64,000 nt of DNA from Phytoactinopolyspora mesophila (GTDB taxonomy: Bacteria; Actinomycetota; Actinomycetes; Jiangellales; Jiangellaceae). Below, one piece after another: positions 46,724-55,569 of the stretch. The translations under genes and the position numbers were made by a program. The stretch is taken from the NCBI RefSeq assembly GCF_010122465.1, contig NZ_WLZY01000001.1:1025010-1089009 (forward strand). Direction: 5' to 3'. Under the pieces are notes generated by a model that saw nothing but the letters and a program-made list of their open reading frames with translations, was not told the DNA's origin and ran no database searches. Positions within the stretch are counted from its first letter, which is position 1. Every line of letters starts with the position of its first letter.

Positions 46724-48040
46724 TCAGGCCTCGAAGGGGAACTTGGTGGCGCCCAGCGCCGGTTTGAGGTCACTCAGCCAGGCGGCATTCTCGTCGTACG
46801 CGGCGAAGAACGGCGTACCCACGAGCGAGGCGTCGCGGGCCTGGATCATGTGCAGCACGAACACCTTCTCACCGGCGATCTCCGTGACACCGTCGATGCA
46901 CACCTTGCCCGGCGTGGCCGACATCGACGGGCCGCGAACCGTCCTCGCCAGGCCTGACACCTGCTGATAGGCGTCCCGATAGGTCTCGTAAGCCCGTGCC
47001 AGCGGCACCGCGAAATAGTCCTGCGGCCCGGTGTCGCGCTCGACGAACATGTAGTACGGCACCATGCCCTGCCGGACCTGCATCCGCCACATCGTCGCCC
47101 AGGTGTCGGCGTCGTCGTTGATGGAACGGATGAGCGGAGCCTGAGTGCGGATCACTGCACCGGTGTTCCGGATCCGCCGCACCGCCTCCTGAGCAAGCTC
47201 CGGAAGCATCTCGCGCGGATGCGAGAAGTGCGCCATGAACGCGAGGTTCTTGCCCGCGGCCACCACCCGCTCGAACAGGCGCAGGGTGTCGTCGGCGTCC
47301 GGGTCGGTGACCCAGCGCTGCGGCCAGTACGCCAGCGCCTTGGTGCCAATCCGGATCGATTCCAGCTGGTCGATCTCCAGAAGCGGCTCGATGTACCGGT
47401 TCAGGACGCCTTCGCCCATGATCATCGGGTCGCCACCGGTGATCAGCACACTGGTCACTTCCGGGTGCTTGCCCAGATACGCCACCAAACGATCGATGTT
47501 GTCGCTGGCCATCTTCAGGTCGGGTTCACCGACGAACTGCGCCCATCGAAAGCAGTACGTGCAGTACGCGTGACAGGTCTGGCCCTGTTTCGGGAAGAAC
47601 AGCACGGTCTCGTCGTACTTGTGCTGAACGCCGTTGAACGGCTCCTCACCGGTCTTCGGAATGTTCAGCACCATCTGGCCGGCCGGGTGCGGGTTCAACT
47701 TGGCGCGCACCTCGTTCGCCGCGGCGGTGAGCTCGGGTTTCGGCGCCTCCGAACGCAGCAGATCCGCCATCCTGCGAACGTCGGCGGCCGGCAACATGTC
47801 CGCCTGGGGAAATACCAGGCGGTACAGGGGGTCGTCGGGCGCCGCTGACCAATCGATCAGCTCATCGATCACGTAGTCGTTCACCCGGAACGGCAGCACA
47901 GTGGCCACCGCTCGCACCTCCAGACGTTCCGCCTCGCTCAGTCCAGCACGCGCCGTCAGTTCATCCAGGTGCCGCGTGGTGTAGGCGCGGAACCGGCGTC
48001 CGGCAGACGGTGACACGGTGGCGTCATACGTCAGAGTCAT
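46724..48040 (-). CDS. KamA-family radical SAM amino acid 2,3-aminomutase
   Basis: The 438-residue protein has the radical SAM cluster CHAYCTYC (Cys156, 160, 163) preceded by DETVLFFPKQGQT. VTSVLITGGDPMIMGEG follows, as in lysine 2,3-aminomutase. The PLP-lysine region near the C-terminus reads MSATPGKVCIDG, where characterised lysine 2,3-aminomutases have a PGGGGK-type loop (from memory), so substrate may differ. I chose ATG at 48040 (GAGAGG upstream). No acetyltransferase (ablB) or beta-lysine gene is adjacent. Beta-amino acids serve as osmolytes or antibiotic building blocks. Confidence 0.85.
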   Translation of the reverse strand: MTLTYDATVSPSAGRRFRAYTTRHLDELTARAGLSEAERLEVRAVATVLPFRVNDYVIDELIDWSAAPDDPLYRLVFPQADMLPAADVRRMADLLRSEAPKPELTAAANEVRAKLNPHPAGQMVLNIPKTGEEPFNGVQHKYDETVLFFPKQGQTCHAYCTYCFRWAQFVGEPDLKMASDNIDRLVAYLGKHPEVTSVLITGGDPMIMGEGVLNRYIEPLLEIDQLESIRIGTKALAYWPQRWVTDPDADDTLRLFERVVAAGKNLAFMAHFSHPREMLPELAQEAVRRIRNTGAVIRTQAPLIRSINDDADTWATMWRMQVRQGMVPYYMFVERDTGPQDYFAVPLARAYETYRDAYQQVSGLARTVRGPSMSATPGKVCIDGVTEIAGEKVFVLHMIQARDASLVGTPFFAAYDENAAWLSDLKPALGATKFPFEA

Positions 48041-48261
48041 TCGCATCCTCTCGGGCGTCGGACGGGCATCACCCACTGGCGACGTTGGCAGGGGTATCGC
48101 AAGATCTCGACCATACGCTGCCCGCTGCCGGTGTCCGCAAGACCCTGCCCGATCCGGGCATCACGGGCACCTCCAGTGCCGTGCGCTCGGGCTGCTCAGG
48201 AGATCCACAGACGCGCCGACCCGCCTGCGAAAGGTCGTGTCACCATGGTAAACCTCAGCTG

Positions 48262-48288
48262 TCTGAGCCTGGCTCTGCCAGGCTCAGA
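48262..48288 (-). terminator. Hairpin over the end of the response regulator gene
   Basis: TCTGAGCCTGGC (48262-48273) and GCCAGGCTCAGA (48277-48288) form a perfect 12-bp stem with a 3-nt loop that includes the stop codon of the regulator gene (48284-48286). It is likely the terminator of the ABC-kinase-regulator operon. The rest of 48041-48261 shows no gene and presumably holds the kamA promoter. Confidence 0.72.
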
Positions 48289-48967
48289 TCCACCCGTGGC
48301 GACGGGCCACGTGAACGGCCTCATGCCGGTTGGCCGCACCGAGCTTGGCGGTGGCAGCAGAGAGGTAGTTGCGGACCGTGCCAGGCGTCAGCGCGGCCCG
48401 TTCGGCGATCTCCTCGACCGGCGCGCCGTCGGCGGCCAGCTCCAGGACGTCGGCCTCACGGGCGGTGAGCGGGCTCTCCCCCGCTCCGATAGCCTCCGCC
48501 GCCAGCTCGGGGTCGACATAGCGCCCGCCCGCGTGCAACGTCCGCACCACGTCCGCGAGCGCACTGCCGGACACTGTCTTGGGCAGAAAGCCCCGCACGC
48601 CGGCCGACAACGCCCGTTTCAGATATCCCGGCCGGCCATGGCTGGTCACGATCATCGTCCGGCACGAATCGAGGTCGACGTGGATGGTCTCGGCCACCGA
48701 TATGCCGTCCATGTCGGGCATTTGCAGGTCGAGCACCGCGACATCCGGACGGTGTGTCCGGGCCATGGCCACGGCTTCGGCACCGGAAGCGGCCTCGGCA
48801 ACGACGTCGATGTCGTCCTCGAGCGCCAGCAGAGCACGCATGGCGCTGCGGACCAGGTTCTCGTCGTCGGCCAGCATGATCCGGATCTTGCCGCGATCCG
48901 GCGCGTCTCCCGGGTCTTGGGGGCCGGCGTCCGATGCCGAGTCGTCCGATGCCGCGTCCGCGGTCAT
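48284..48967 (-). CDS. NarL/DesR-type response regulator
   Basis: The 227-residue regulator has an N-terminal tail of 26 acidic/Ala/Ser residues and a receiver domain with DD at 34-35. The phospho-acceptor is Asp80 (DVAVLDLQMPDMDG), and Lys is in GFLPKTVSG. A LuxR HTH follows (LTAREADVLELAADGAPVEEIA). The start overlaps the kinase stop (ATGA). It is the partner of the adjacent DesK-like kinase and probably controls the ABC transporter of the same operon. Confidence 0.93.
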   Translation of the reverse strand: MTADAASDDSASDAGPQDPGDAPDRGKIRIMLADDENLVRSAMRALLALEDDIDVVAEAASGAEAVAMARTHRPDVAVLDLQMPDMDGISVAETIHVDLDSCRTMIVTSHGRPGYLKRALSAGVRGFLPKTVSGSALADVVRTLHAGGRYVDPELAAEAIGAGESPLTAREADVLELAADGAPVEEIAERAALTPGTVRNYLSAATAKLGAANRHEAVHVARRHGWI

Positions 48968-50271
48968 GGTGTCTCCTTCAGGGTTGGGGACTCGGCACGC
49001 GGTGTGCGCTCGTCGTCCGGCGCGGGCCGGACCGGAACAATGGCTGTCAGCCGGAACCGTCCACCCTGCAGCGATTCCGCGCGCAACGTTCCTCCCAGAC
49101 CCTCCAGCCGCTCGCCGAGCCCCGCCAGACCGTTCCCGCCGCGCTCGGCCGGCTGCTCCTCGCGGGCCCGATTGTTCTCCATCGTCACGCTGGCCCACTG
49201 AACCTCTGTGGTCCCCGACGGCGCCTTCTCCACCGTGATCACGCACTCCGTGGCGTCGCTGTGCCGCAGGACGTTGGTGGTGCCTTCCCGCACCACCCAC
49301 GCCAGGGCGTCCTGCGCTTGCCACGGGAGCTGCGTGCCGTCGCCGATGATCCTGCTGTCCACCCCGGCCGAGCGGAGCACCGACCGGGCCCCGGCCAGTT
49401 CCGCCGCGAGATCAGCGTGCCGGTAACCGCGGACCACCTCGCGTACCTCCCGCAGCGAATCGTGGGCGATCTCGTGTACCTCCATCATCTCAGCCGGTGC
49501 CTCGTCGCGGCCCCGGCGCGACAATTGAGCGGCGAGTTCGGACTTCAAGGCGATCACGGACAGGTTCCGGCCCAGAACGTCATGCAGGTCTCGGGCGATG
49601 CGCAGGCGCTCCTCCGCGACCGCGAGCCTCGATTCGGTCTCACGGGAACGCTCGGTCTCCCAGACCGCACCCAGCATCCAGACCGAGATCCGATACGTGC
49701 TGCCTCCGGCGACCATCCCGATCAGGCAACTCACGGCACCGGCCATCGCCGGGCGGAACGACCAGCCGAATGCCAGCATCGCCAGCCCCGCCAGCACGGC
49801 GGACGACACTGCCGTCGATGCCAGCCGAAGCATCGTCAACCTCGGGGTCAGCGCGACGATGACATAGATGATGAACATCAGCACACCGAACGCGGCGGAT
49901 CCGTATCCCTCCGGGTCACCGCCGTCTACGTGCGGAAACGCCAGCAGAGCCGAGAGGACGCCACAGCCGCCCAGCACGATGTGCAGCACCATGACCTGGC
50001 GGGGCCAGGACCCATGGCCGAGGAACCAGTTGATGCCGCGATGCAGGAGAGCCACCCCGCTGGCCGCATGCAACACGGCCAGCGCGATGAAGGTGGCGCC
50101 CCACACCGGTTCGATTCGCGGCGGGCCGGTGGCGATGGCGACCGCCACCACCACCTCGCCGGCCGAGAGCACATACAGGGAGACACGGGTGTACAGGTCG
50201 AACCGGTCGGCAGCGCTGCGACGGCGCAGCTGTGCAGCCCAGGCGGACATGTTCTCCAGCCTATCGGCCAT
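48964..50271 (-). CDS. DesK-like membrane sensor histidine kinase
   Basis: The 435-residue kinase has five or six N-terminal membrane helices (about residues 30-190). HisKA_3 with the phospho-His is in RIARDLHDVLGRN, and the HATPase domain has VREGTTNVLRHS and GGNGLAGLGERL. The small extracytoplasmic loops suggest sensing within the membrane, as for DesK or bacitracin-type kinases. The start is ATG 50271 or 50250. It is 5 nt after the permease gene and belongs to the four-gene operon 52093-48284. Confidence 0.9.
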   Translation of the reverse strand: MADRLENMSAWAAQLRRRSAADRFDLYTRVSLYVLSAGEVVVAVAIATGPPRIEPVWGATFIALAVLHAASGVALLHRGINWFLGHGSWPRQVMVLHIVLGGCGVLSALLAFPHVDGGDPEGYGSAAFGVLMFIIYVIVALTPRLTMLRLASTAVSSAVLAGLAMLAFGWSFRPAMAGAVSCLIGMVAGGSTYRISVWMLGAVWETERSRETESRLAVAEERLRIARDLHDVLGRNLSVIALKSELAAQLSRRGRDEAPAEMMEVHEIAHDSLREVREVVRGYRHADLAAELAGARSVLRSAGVDSRIIGDGTQLPWQAQDALAWVVREGTTNVLRHSDATECVITVEKAPSGTTEVQWASVTMENNRAREEQPAERGGNGLAGLGERLEGLGGTLRAESLQGGRFRLTAIVPVRPAPDDERTPRAESPTLKETP

Positions 50272-50276
50272 GCCGG

Positions 50277-51122
50277 TCAGCGCCGCGGCTCCCAGCGGAA
50301 CGTCCGCCGGGTCAGTTCGACACCGATGACGATCCACGCGGCCAGGATCACTGCCGGTGATGCGGCAGCGCTGAAGGTCTCGGTGAATCCGACGGCGGCG
50401 TCTTCGCCGGTGGTGCCGGCCAGACCGAGATTGCTCAGCTCGACCACCGGCGTTAGCGGCAGGAACTGCGCTGCTGTCGCGAGCTGATCGGGCATGACGC
50501 TGAGCGGAATGAACAGCCCGGAGAAGATGATGCAGACGATGAAGACGGGCAATGTGCTCATCTGCGCCATCTCGACGTTGCGGGTCATCGCCGACGACGC
50601 GGCGGCCAGCAGCACGAACACCGCTGCTCCACCGAGGACTGCGGCGACCACGAGCAGCATGTTCACCGGTGCCGCCAGCCCCAGGAGGAGCGCCGCCCCG
50701 GTGCCCACCAGGAGCACCTGTAACACGGCGAGCAGAACTGCCGGCACGGCGACACCGCCGAGGATCTCCGCATCGGACAACTCGCCGGTGCGCAGCCGCT
50801 TCAGCACCAGGTCCTCGCGTCGTGCCACATATGTGCTGACGAGGTTGTAGTAGATGACGTAGAGCAACGCTACGCCGATCAGTGACACGACCGTGACCAC
50901 CGAGGTGTCGAGCGTGGTCTCCTCATGAGTGCCCGTGAGGTAGAGCAGCGCCACGGTGGCTATCGGCAGCCCGGCGCCGACGAACATCGCGGTCCGGTTG
51001 CGCAACAAGAGCCTCACCTCGGCGCGTGCGAGCGACCAGATCCGGCGGCCCGAAGCCACCAGACGCCCCGCTGCCCCGGACCGCGGCTGGACCCGGCGCG
51101 AGTTCTCCGTGTGCACGGTCAT
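50277..51122 (-). CDS. ABC-2 type transporter permease
   Basis: The 281-residue protein has six membrane helices in ABC-2 arrangement and a cytoplasmic N-terminus (about 35 residues) containing GRRIWSLARAEVRLLLRNRTAMFVG. The segment VARREDLVLKRLRTGELSDAEILGG follows helix 2, as in DrrB/YadH-like permeases. It overlaps the ATPase gene by 4 nt. It probably exports a lipid, antibiotic or peptide. Confidence 0.9.
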   Translation of the reverse strand: MTVHTENSRRVQPRSGAAGRLVASGRRIWSLARAEVRLLLRNRTAMFVGAGLPIATVALLYLTGTHEETTLDTSVVTVVSLIGVALLYVIYYNLVSTYVARREDLVLKRLRTGELSDAEILGGVAVPAVLLAVLQVLLVGTGAALLLGLAAPVNMLLVVAAVLGGAAVFVLLAAASSAMTRNVEMAQMSTLPVFIVCIIFSGLFIPLSVMPDQLATAAQFLPLTPVVELSNLGLAGTTGEDAAVGFTETFSAAASPAVILAAWIVIGVELTRRTFRWEPRR

Positions 51123-52093
51123 ACCCCTGCTCCCGTTCGTGTAGATGCTTCCTGCAAGACGCCGACGCCACTTCCAACGGACGCTCCGGCACCGGATGCT
51201 CCGGCGATGGTCATGAAGACCTGCTCGAGCGACGCCGGCCGGGCCGACAACCCGGACAGCTCGACGCCGGCTTCTTCGGCCCAGGACAAGAGCCTCGTCA
51301 ACGTCAGTTGCAACGTATCGGTATGCAGCGTGATCCGCTCCCCGCTCTCGATGAGCATGCTTCCGGGCAGCTCCGGAAGCTGGTCGCGGCGCAGGTCGCC
51401 GACCAGGTCGAAGCTGATCGTCGCCGGCTGGGCGGCCACCACCTCGGCCACCGTGCCGGTGCGGGCGATCCGGCCCTCATGCATGATCGCCAGCCGGTCG
51501 GCGAGCTCTTCGGCTTCGTCGAGGTAGTGCGTGGTCAGCAGCACGGTGGTGCCGGAGTCCAGCAGCCCGCGGACCATCTGCCAGGTGTTGTGCCGGCTCT
51601 CCGGGTCCAGACCCGTGGTGGGTTCGTCGAGGAACAACACGTCCGGCCGGCTGAGCACCGCCAGCGCCAGGTCCAAGCGCCGGCGTTCGCCGCCGGAGAG
51701 CTGCTTGACCGCGACGTCCGCCCGGCGTTCGAGGTCAACCATGGTCAGGGCCTCATCGACCGGGCGTGCGGACGTCAGGGTTCCCGCCCACATCCGGGCG
51801 GTCTCGCGCACCGTCAGGTCGCCCGGGAAGCCACCTTCTTGCAGCATGATGCCCATCCGTGGGCGAACGACGTCGCGTTCCCGGTATGGGTCGTGGCCGA
51901 GCACCCGGACCTGGCCGTCGCTCGGGCCGGCCAGCCCCTCGATGACCTCCATGGTGGACGTCTTGCCGGCACCGTTGGTGCCGAGCAGGGCGAACAGCTC
52001 ACCTCGGCGGACCGAGAACGAGATCTCGCGGACTGCTTCGAACCCACCCGCGTAGCGGCGACTGAGCCGGTCGACCTCGATTGCCTCACTCAT
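51119..52093 (-). CDS. ABC transporter ATPase (DrrA/CcmA type)
   Basis: The 324-residue ATPase has Walker A GTNGAGKTSTMEVIEG, signature LSGGERRRLDLALAVL and Walker B VLFLDEPTTGLD. A C-terminal extension of about 90 residues is typical of drug- or antibiotic-type ABC-2 ATPases. It is the first gene of the operon with permease, kinase and regulator. Confidence 0.93.
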   Translation of the reverse strand: MSEAIEVDRLSRRYAGGFEAVREISFSVRRGELFALLGTNGAGKTSTMEVIEGLAGPSDGQVRVLGHDPYRERDVVRPRMGIMLQEGGFPGDLTVRETARMWAGTLTSARPVDEALTMVDLERRADVAVKQLSGGERRRLDLALAVLSRPDVLFLDEPTTGLDPESRHNTWQMVRGLLDSGTTVLLTTHYLDEAEELADRLAIMHEGRIARTGTVAEVVAAQPATISFDLVGDLRRDQLPELPGSMLIESGERITLHTDTLQLTLTRLLSWAEEAGVELSGLSARPASLEQVFMTIAGASGAGASVGSGVGVLQEASTRTGAGV

Positions 52094-52217
52094 CTGACTT
52101 TCCCCTTGCCGAACCTCGTGTATGACGAAACGTTCTCACGGCTCAATCATCACAGCCGGCAAAGCGCGCAGGTGGTGAGGCCCGGCACGAGATCCGATGA
52201 TTTCCTCCGCGTCACAC

Positions 52218-52233
52218 CATGACAGATGTCATG
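52218..52233. promoter_or_regulatory. Palindrome CATGACA-N2-TGTCATG, candidate regulator site
   Basis: Perfect 7-bp arms separated by 2 bp, 125 nt before the ABC ATPase start and inside the 161-nt gap to the aldo/keto reductase gene. The position and symmetry suit a NarL/DesR-type regulator controlling its own transporter operon. I have no independent copy in the window to support it. Confidence 0.4.
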
Positions 52234-52254
52234 TGCCGCACCTGGCAACCGCGG

Positions 52255-53268
52255 CTATGCCACCCGCGACGGCCCGGAGCCGGCACCGGTTCGCTCGATA
52301 GCGCTCGCGATGTCGGCCATGTCGTCCTCGCCGAGTTCAAGTTCCGCGGCTGGCAGCCAGCCGTCGACCTGGGTGGGACGGCGGGCACCGACGATCGCGC
52401 CCGTCACGCCCGGGAAGGCGAGCGTCCACGCCACCGCGACGGCCGCCACGGTGGTCTCACGCCGCTCCGCGATCTCGCGCAGCGCGGCGGCCAGCGCCAG
52501 ATTGCGCGCGAGCCCGTCGCCGCTGAAGTCCGGATGCCCGCTGCGCCAGTCGCCCGCCTCCAGTTGCGCGGCGCGCTCGGCTGTGAACGCCCCCGTGAGC
52601 AGTCCCGATCCCATCGGGCTGTAAACGATCACTCCGGTACCGTTTCCCTCGCACCACGGCAGCACACTGGCCGCGGCGTCGCGATAGATCGCGCTGAACT
52701 GCGGCTGCAGGGAATCGACGTGTCCCATCGCCTCAGCCTGCTCGAGCTGGGGAACGTCGTGGTTGGACAGCCCCACAGCCCGGACCTTGCCCTCCTGCTT
52801 GAGATCGAGGAAGACCTGCCAATACTCCTCCAGGGGCGTGCCGTCCTGCGGCGGCCAGTGCATCTGGTAGAGGTCGATCCGCTCGACTTCGAGCCTGCGC
52901 AGGGAGTCTTCGACCTCCCGCTTGATGCTGTCCGGGGCTCCCGCTCGCCACGGCGGGACCGAATGGTCCGCGTCGTCCCAGACCACTCCCGCCTTGGTGA
53001 AGACGTACGGGCGATCCTTCTCCGGCAGCCCACGCAGCGCGTTCGCCACCACCTTCTCGGAGTGGCCCAGACCGTAGACGGCGGCGGTGTCGATCCAGTT
53101 CACGCCGCGTTCGACCGCGTGCCGGATCGCCGCGACGGATTCAGCGTCGTCCTGCTCGCCCCAGCCGTAGCGCCATCCACCGCCGCCGATCGCCCAGGCG
53201 CCGAACCCTACGCGAGTGAGGTGCATACCGCTCTTTCCCAGCGATGCGGTCGGAAGTGTGGTGTGCAT
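52255..53268 (-). CDS. Aldo/keto reductase
   Basis: The 337-residue NAD(P)H-dependent oxidoreductase has the catalytic tetrad Asp/Tyr in WIDTAAVYGLGHSE, Lys in VFTKAGV and His in LYQMHWP. The C-terminal cofactor region is IVGARRPTQVDGWL. It resembles the AKR11/general stress type. The substrate is unknown. It is monocistronic, divergent from the M48 gene. Confidence 0.93.
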   Translation of the reverse strand: MHTTLPTASLGKSGMHLTRVGFGAWAIGGGGWRYGWGEQDDAESVAAIRHAVERGVNWIDTAAVYGLGHSEKVVANALRGLPEKDRPYVFTKAGVVWDDADHSVPPWRAGAPDSIKREVEDSLRRLEVERIDLYQMHWPPQDGTPLEEYWQVFLDLKQEGKVRAVGLSNHDVPQLEQAEAMGHVDSLQPQFSAIYRDAAASVLPWCEGNGTGVIVYSPMGSGLLTGAFTAERAAQLEAGDWRSGHPDFSGDGLARNLALAAALREIAERRETTVAAVAVAWTLAFPGVTGAIVGARRPTQVDGWLPAAELELGEDDMADIASAIERTGAGSGPSRVA

Positions 53269-53457
53269 CAGTCCTCCGTGTGATTCAGGTCAGTACAGCG
53301 GCCGTCATCGGTCGTCTCGCCAGGCACCGCAACGGCTTGTCAAGGATCACACATCGGAGGGGTTCCGGGCGGCACGAGTCGCGCGCGATCGCTCGTCCCC
53401 GCGCTCGGGGAAAGAGCTCACCGTCCCACCGTGGCTTCGCGCACACCGGAGCATACG

Positions 53458-54504
53458 ATGGCCGTTATGGCTACGACGCCCGACCGCACTCGCACCCGTT
53501 TCCCCGACATCAGCTCGCGCGCCTACGAGCACCCGGCCGATCGCGGAGCGCTCGTCGCGCTGCGGTCCCTGCGCGGCTTCGACACCGTGCTGCGCAAGAT
53601 GGCCGGACTGTTCAGCGAACGTGCGCTGCGCCTGCACTTCCTCTCCGGCGCCGTCCGCGTAGGAGAGACCCAGTTCGCCGCCGTCCACCAGGACGTCGTC
53701 GACGCCGTGCACATCTTGGATCTGCCCGACGTGCCCGACCTCTACGTGGTTCTCGACCCGGTGCCGAGAGCCATGGCCATCGGCAAGGACAAGCCGTTCA
53801 TCGTGGTCAGCACCGGCCTGTTCGATCTCCTCGATGCCGAAGAACGCCGCTTCGTCGTGGGTCACGAGGTCGGCCATATCCTCTCCGGGCACGCCGTCTA
53901 TCGCACGCTTCTGCTGGCTCTGACCAATCTCGCGCTGCGAGTCGCCTGGCTGCCGCTCGGATACGTCGGCCTGCGCGCCATCGTGCTGGCTCTCGAAGAG
54001 TGGCACCGCAAGTCCGAGTTGTCCGCGGACCGCGCCGGCCTGCTCACGTTGCAGGACCCGGACGCCGCGAAGCGGGCACTGATGAAGCTGGCCGGCGGCT
54101 CGCGGCTGGCCGAAATGGACATCGAGGCCTTCCACCAGCAGGCTCGCGAGTACGACGCCGCTGAGGACGCCCGCGACGGCCTGCTGAAACTGCTCAGTCT
54201 GATGGGCCGTACCCATCCGCACGCCGTGGTCCGGCTCGCCGAGCTCGACCACTGGGCCGGTTCGGGCGAGTACAGCCGTATCCTCGCCGGCGACTACGCC
54301 CGTCGCAGCGACGACGCCGACGCCTCGATCAGCCAGGAGGCGAGAAACGCCGCGAAGTCGTACCAAGAAGCATGGGCACGCTCGGCTGATCCGTTGATGA
54401 AGATCCTGCGTGACGTCGCAGGCGGCGCTCAGGACGCCAGCGGCAAGATCTTCGACAACATCTTCAACCGCAACCGCGAGGAGCGCGATCGCGGCGAGGA
54501 GTAA
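53458..54504 (+). CDS. M48 family membrane-associated metallopeptidase
   Basis: The protein is 348 residues long from ATG 53458. It has the zinc motif HEVGH in FVVGHEVGHILSGHAVYRT and the third ligand Glu in KSELSADRAGLLT. One or two hydrophobic segments (about 145-180) lie between these motifs, so it is membrane-embedded near the active site, similar to HtpX-type peptidases. The C-terminal 100 residues are charged and helical. An alternative ATG at 53467 would be leaderless behind TACGAT (53454-53459, 7-nt spacing), while 53458 has GGAG 6 nt upstream. Confidence 0.88.
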   Translation: MAVMATTPDRTRTRFPDISSRAYEHPADRGALVALRSLRGFDTVLRKMAGLFSERALRLHFLSGAVRVGETQFAAVHQDVVDAVHILDLPDVPDLYVVLDPVPRAMAIGKDKPFIVVSTGLFDLLDAEERRFVVGHEVGHILSGHAVYRTLLLALTNLALRVAWLPLGYVGLRAIVLALEEWHRKSELSADRAGLLTLQDPDAAKRALMKLAGGSRLAEMDIEAFHQQAREYDAAEDARDGLLKLLSLMGRTHPHAVVRLAELDHWAGSGEYSRILAGDYARRSDDADASISQEARNAAKSYQEAWARSADPLMKILRDVAGGAQDASGKIFDNIFNRNREERDRGEE

Positions 54505-54542
54505 GGGGCTTCGGCGTCGTTCCGGGCACGAGCCTCGGCGGC

Positions 54543-54953
54543 TCAGCTGCTGAGGCTCGGCTTGACCTCGATAACGCGCGCAAGCAGCCCGTTGACGAAG
54601 CCGGGCGATTCGTCCGTCGACAGTTCACGCACCAGCGCGACCGCTTCGCTGATCGCAACCGGATCCGGGACGTCGTCGCGGTACAGGATCTCGTAGGCGC
54701 CCATGCGCAGCACGTTGCGATCCACCGCGGGCATCCGGTCGAGCGTCCAGCCCTCGGCGTAGGCGGTCAGCAATTCGTCGATGCGATCCCGATACTCGAT
54801 GACGCCCTCGACGAGGGTCACCGTGTACTCGTTCACCGGGGGTTCCCCGGCGGAGACCCACCGGGACAGCGTGGCGCCGGGTGCGAGACCTTGCTGCTCC
54901 GACTCGAAGAGAATGTCCAGGGCCCGCTTACGGGCGCGGCTGCGGGCGGGCAT
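54543..54953 (-). CDS. nusB: Transcription antitermination/termination factor NusB
   Basis: The 136-residue all-helical protein starts MPARSRARKRALDILFESEQQG, with IDELLTAYAEGWTLDRMPAVDRNVLRMGAYEIL-type text in its second half. NusB with S10 (NusE) binds boxA RNA to support rRNA transcription. It follows efp with a 15-nt gap. In Streptomyces the next gene would be bldD and then pyrR; here the 16-kb accessory stretch follows. Confidence 0.96.
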   Translation of the reverse strand: MPARSRARKRALDILFESEQQGLAPGATLSRWVSAGEPPVNEYTVTLVEGVIEYRDRIDELLTAYAEGWTLDRMPAVDRNVLRMGAYEILYRDDVPDPVAISEAVALVRELSTDESPGFVNGLLARVIEVKPSLSS

Positions 54954-54968
54954 CGTCGGCTACGGCTT

Positions 54969-55529
54969 TCAGGAAGCCCGGCCGAGGTACGAGCCGTCCC
55001 GGGTGTCCACTTTGACCTTCTCGCCGTTGGTGATGAACAGCGGGACCGCGATCTCGTGGCCGGTCTCGAGGCGCGCCGGCTTGTTGCCGCCGGTTGAGCG
55101 GTCGCCCTGGACACCGGGCTCGGTGTACTCGATGGTGAGCACCACAGATGGCGGAAGCTCGACGAACAGCGGGTTGCCTTCGTGCAACCCGACGGTGATG
55201 TCCTGGTTCTCCAGCAGGTAGTTCTCGGCGTCTCCGACCGTCTCGGCCGGGACGTGGATCTGCTCGTAGGACTGGGTGTCCATCACCACGAACGCGTCGG
55301 CATCGCGGTACAGGTAGGTCATCTCCCGCTTGTCGACATTGGCGGTCTCGACCTTGACTCCGGCGTTGAACGTCTTGTCCACTACCTTGCCGGACAGCAC
55401 ATGCTTGAGTTTGGTGCGCACGAACGCGCCGCCCTTGCCGGGCTTGACATGCTGGAAGTCCAGGACCGTCCAGAGTTGCCCGTCCAGGTTCAGAACCGTG
55501 CCGTTCTTGAGGTCGTTGGTGGTCGCCAC
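54969..55529 (-). CDS. efp: Translation elongation factor P
   Basis: The 186-residue protein has three beta-barrel domains. It begins [20 protein letters not shown], and the loop that reaches the peptidyl transferase centre reads KPGKGGAF with a Lys at the tip. EF-P relieves ribosome stalling at polyproline. It is in the pepQ-efp-nusB order. Confidence 0.98.
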   Translation of the reverse strand: MATTNDLKNGTVLNLDGQLWTVLDFQHVKPGKGGAFVRTKLKHVLSGKVVDKTFNAGVKVETANVDKREMTYLYRDADAFVVMDTQSYEQIHVPAETVGDAENYLLENQDITVGLHEGNPLFVELPPSVVLTIEYTEPGVQGDRSTGGNKPARLETGHEIAVPLFITNGEKVKVDTRDGSYLGRAS

Positions 55530-55569
55530 GTCAGTAGTGCCTCTTCGTCGTCGTCTGGGCCGGGCTCGA

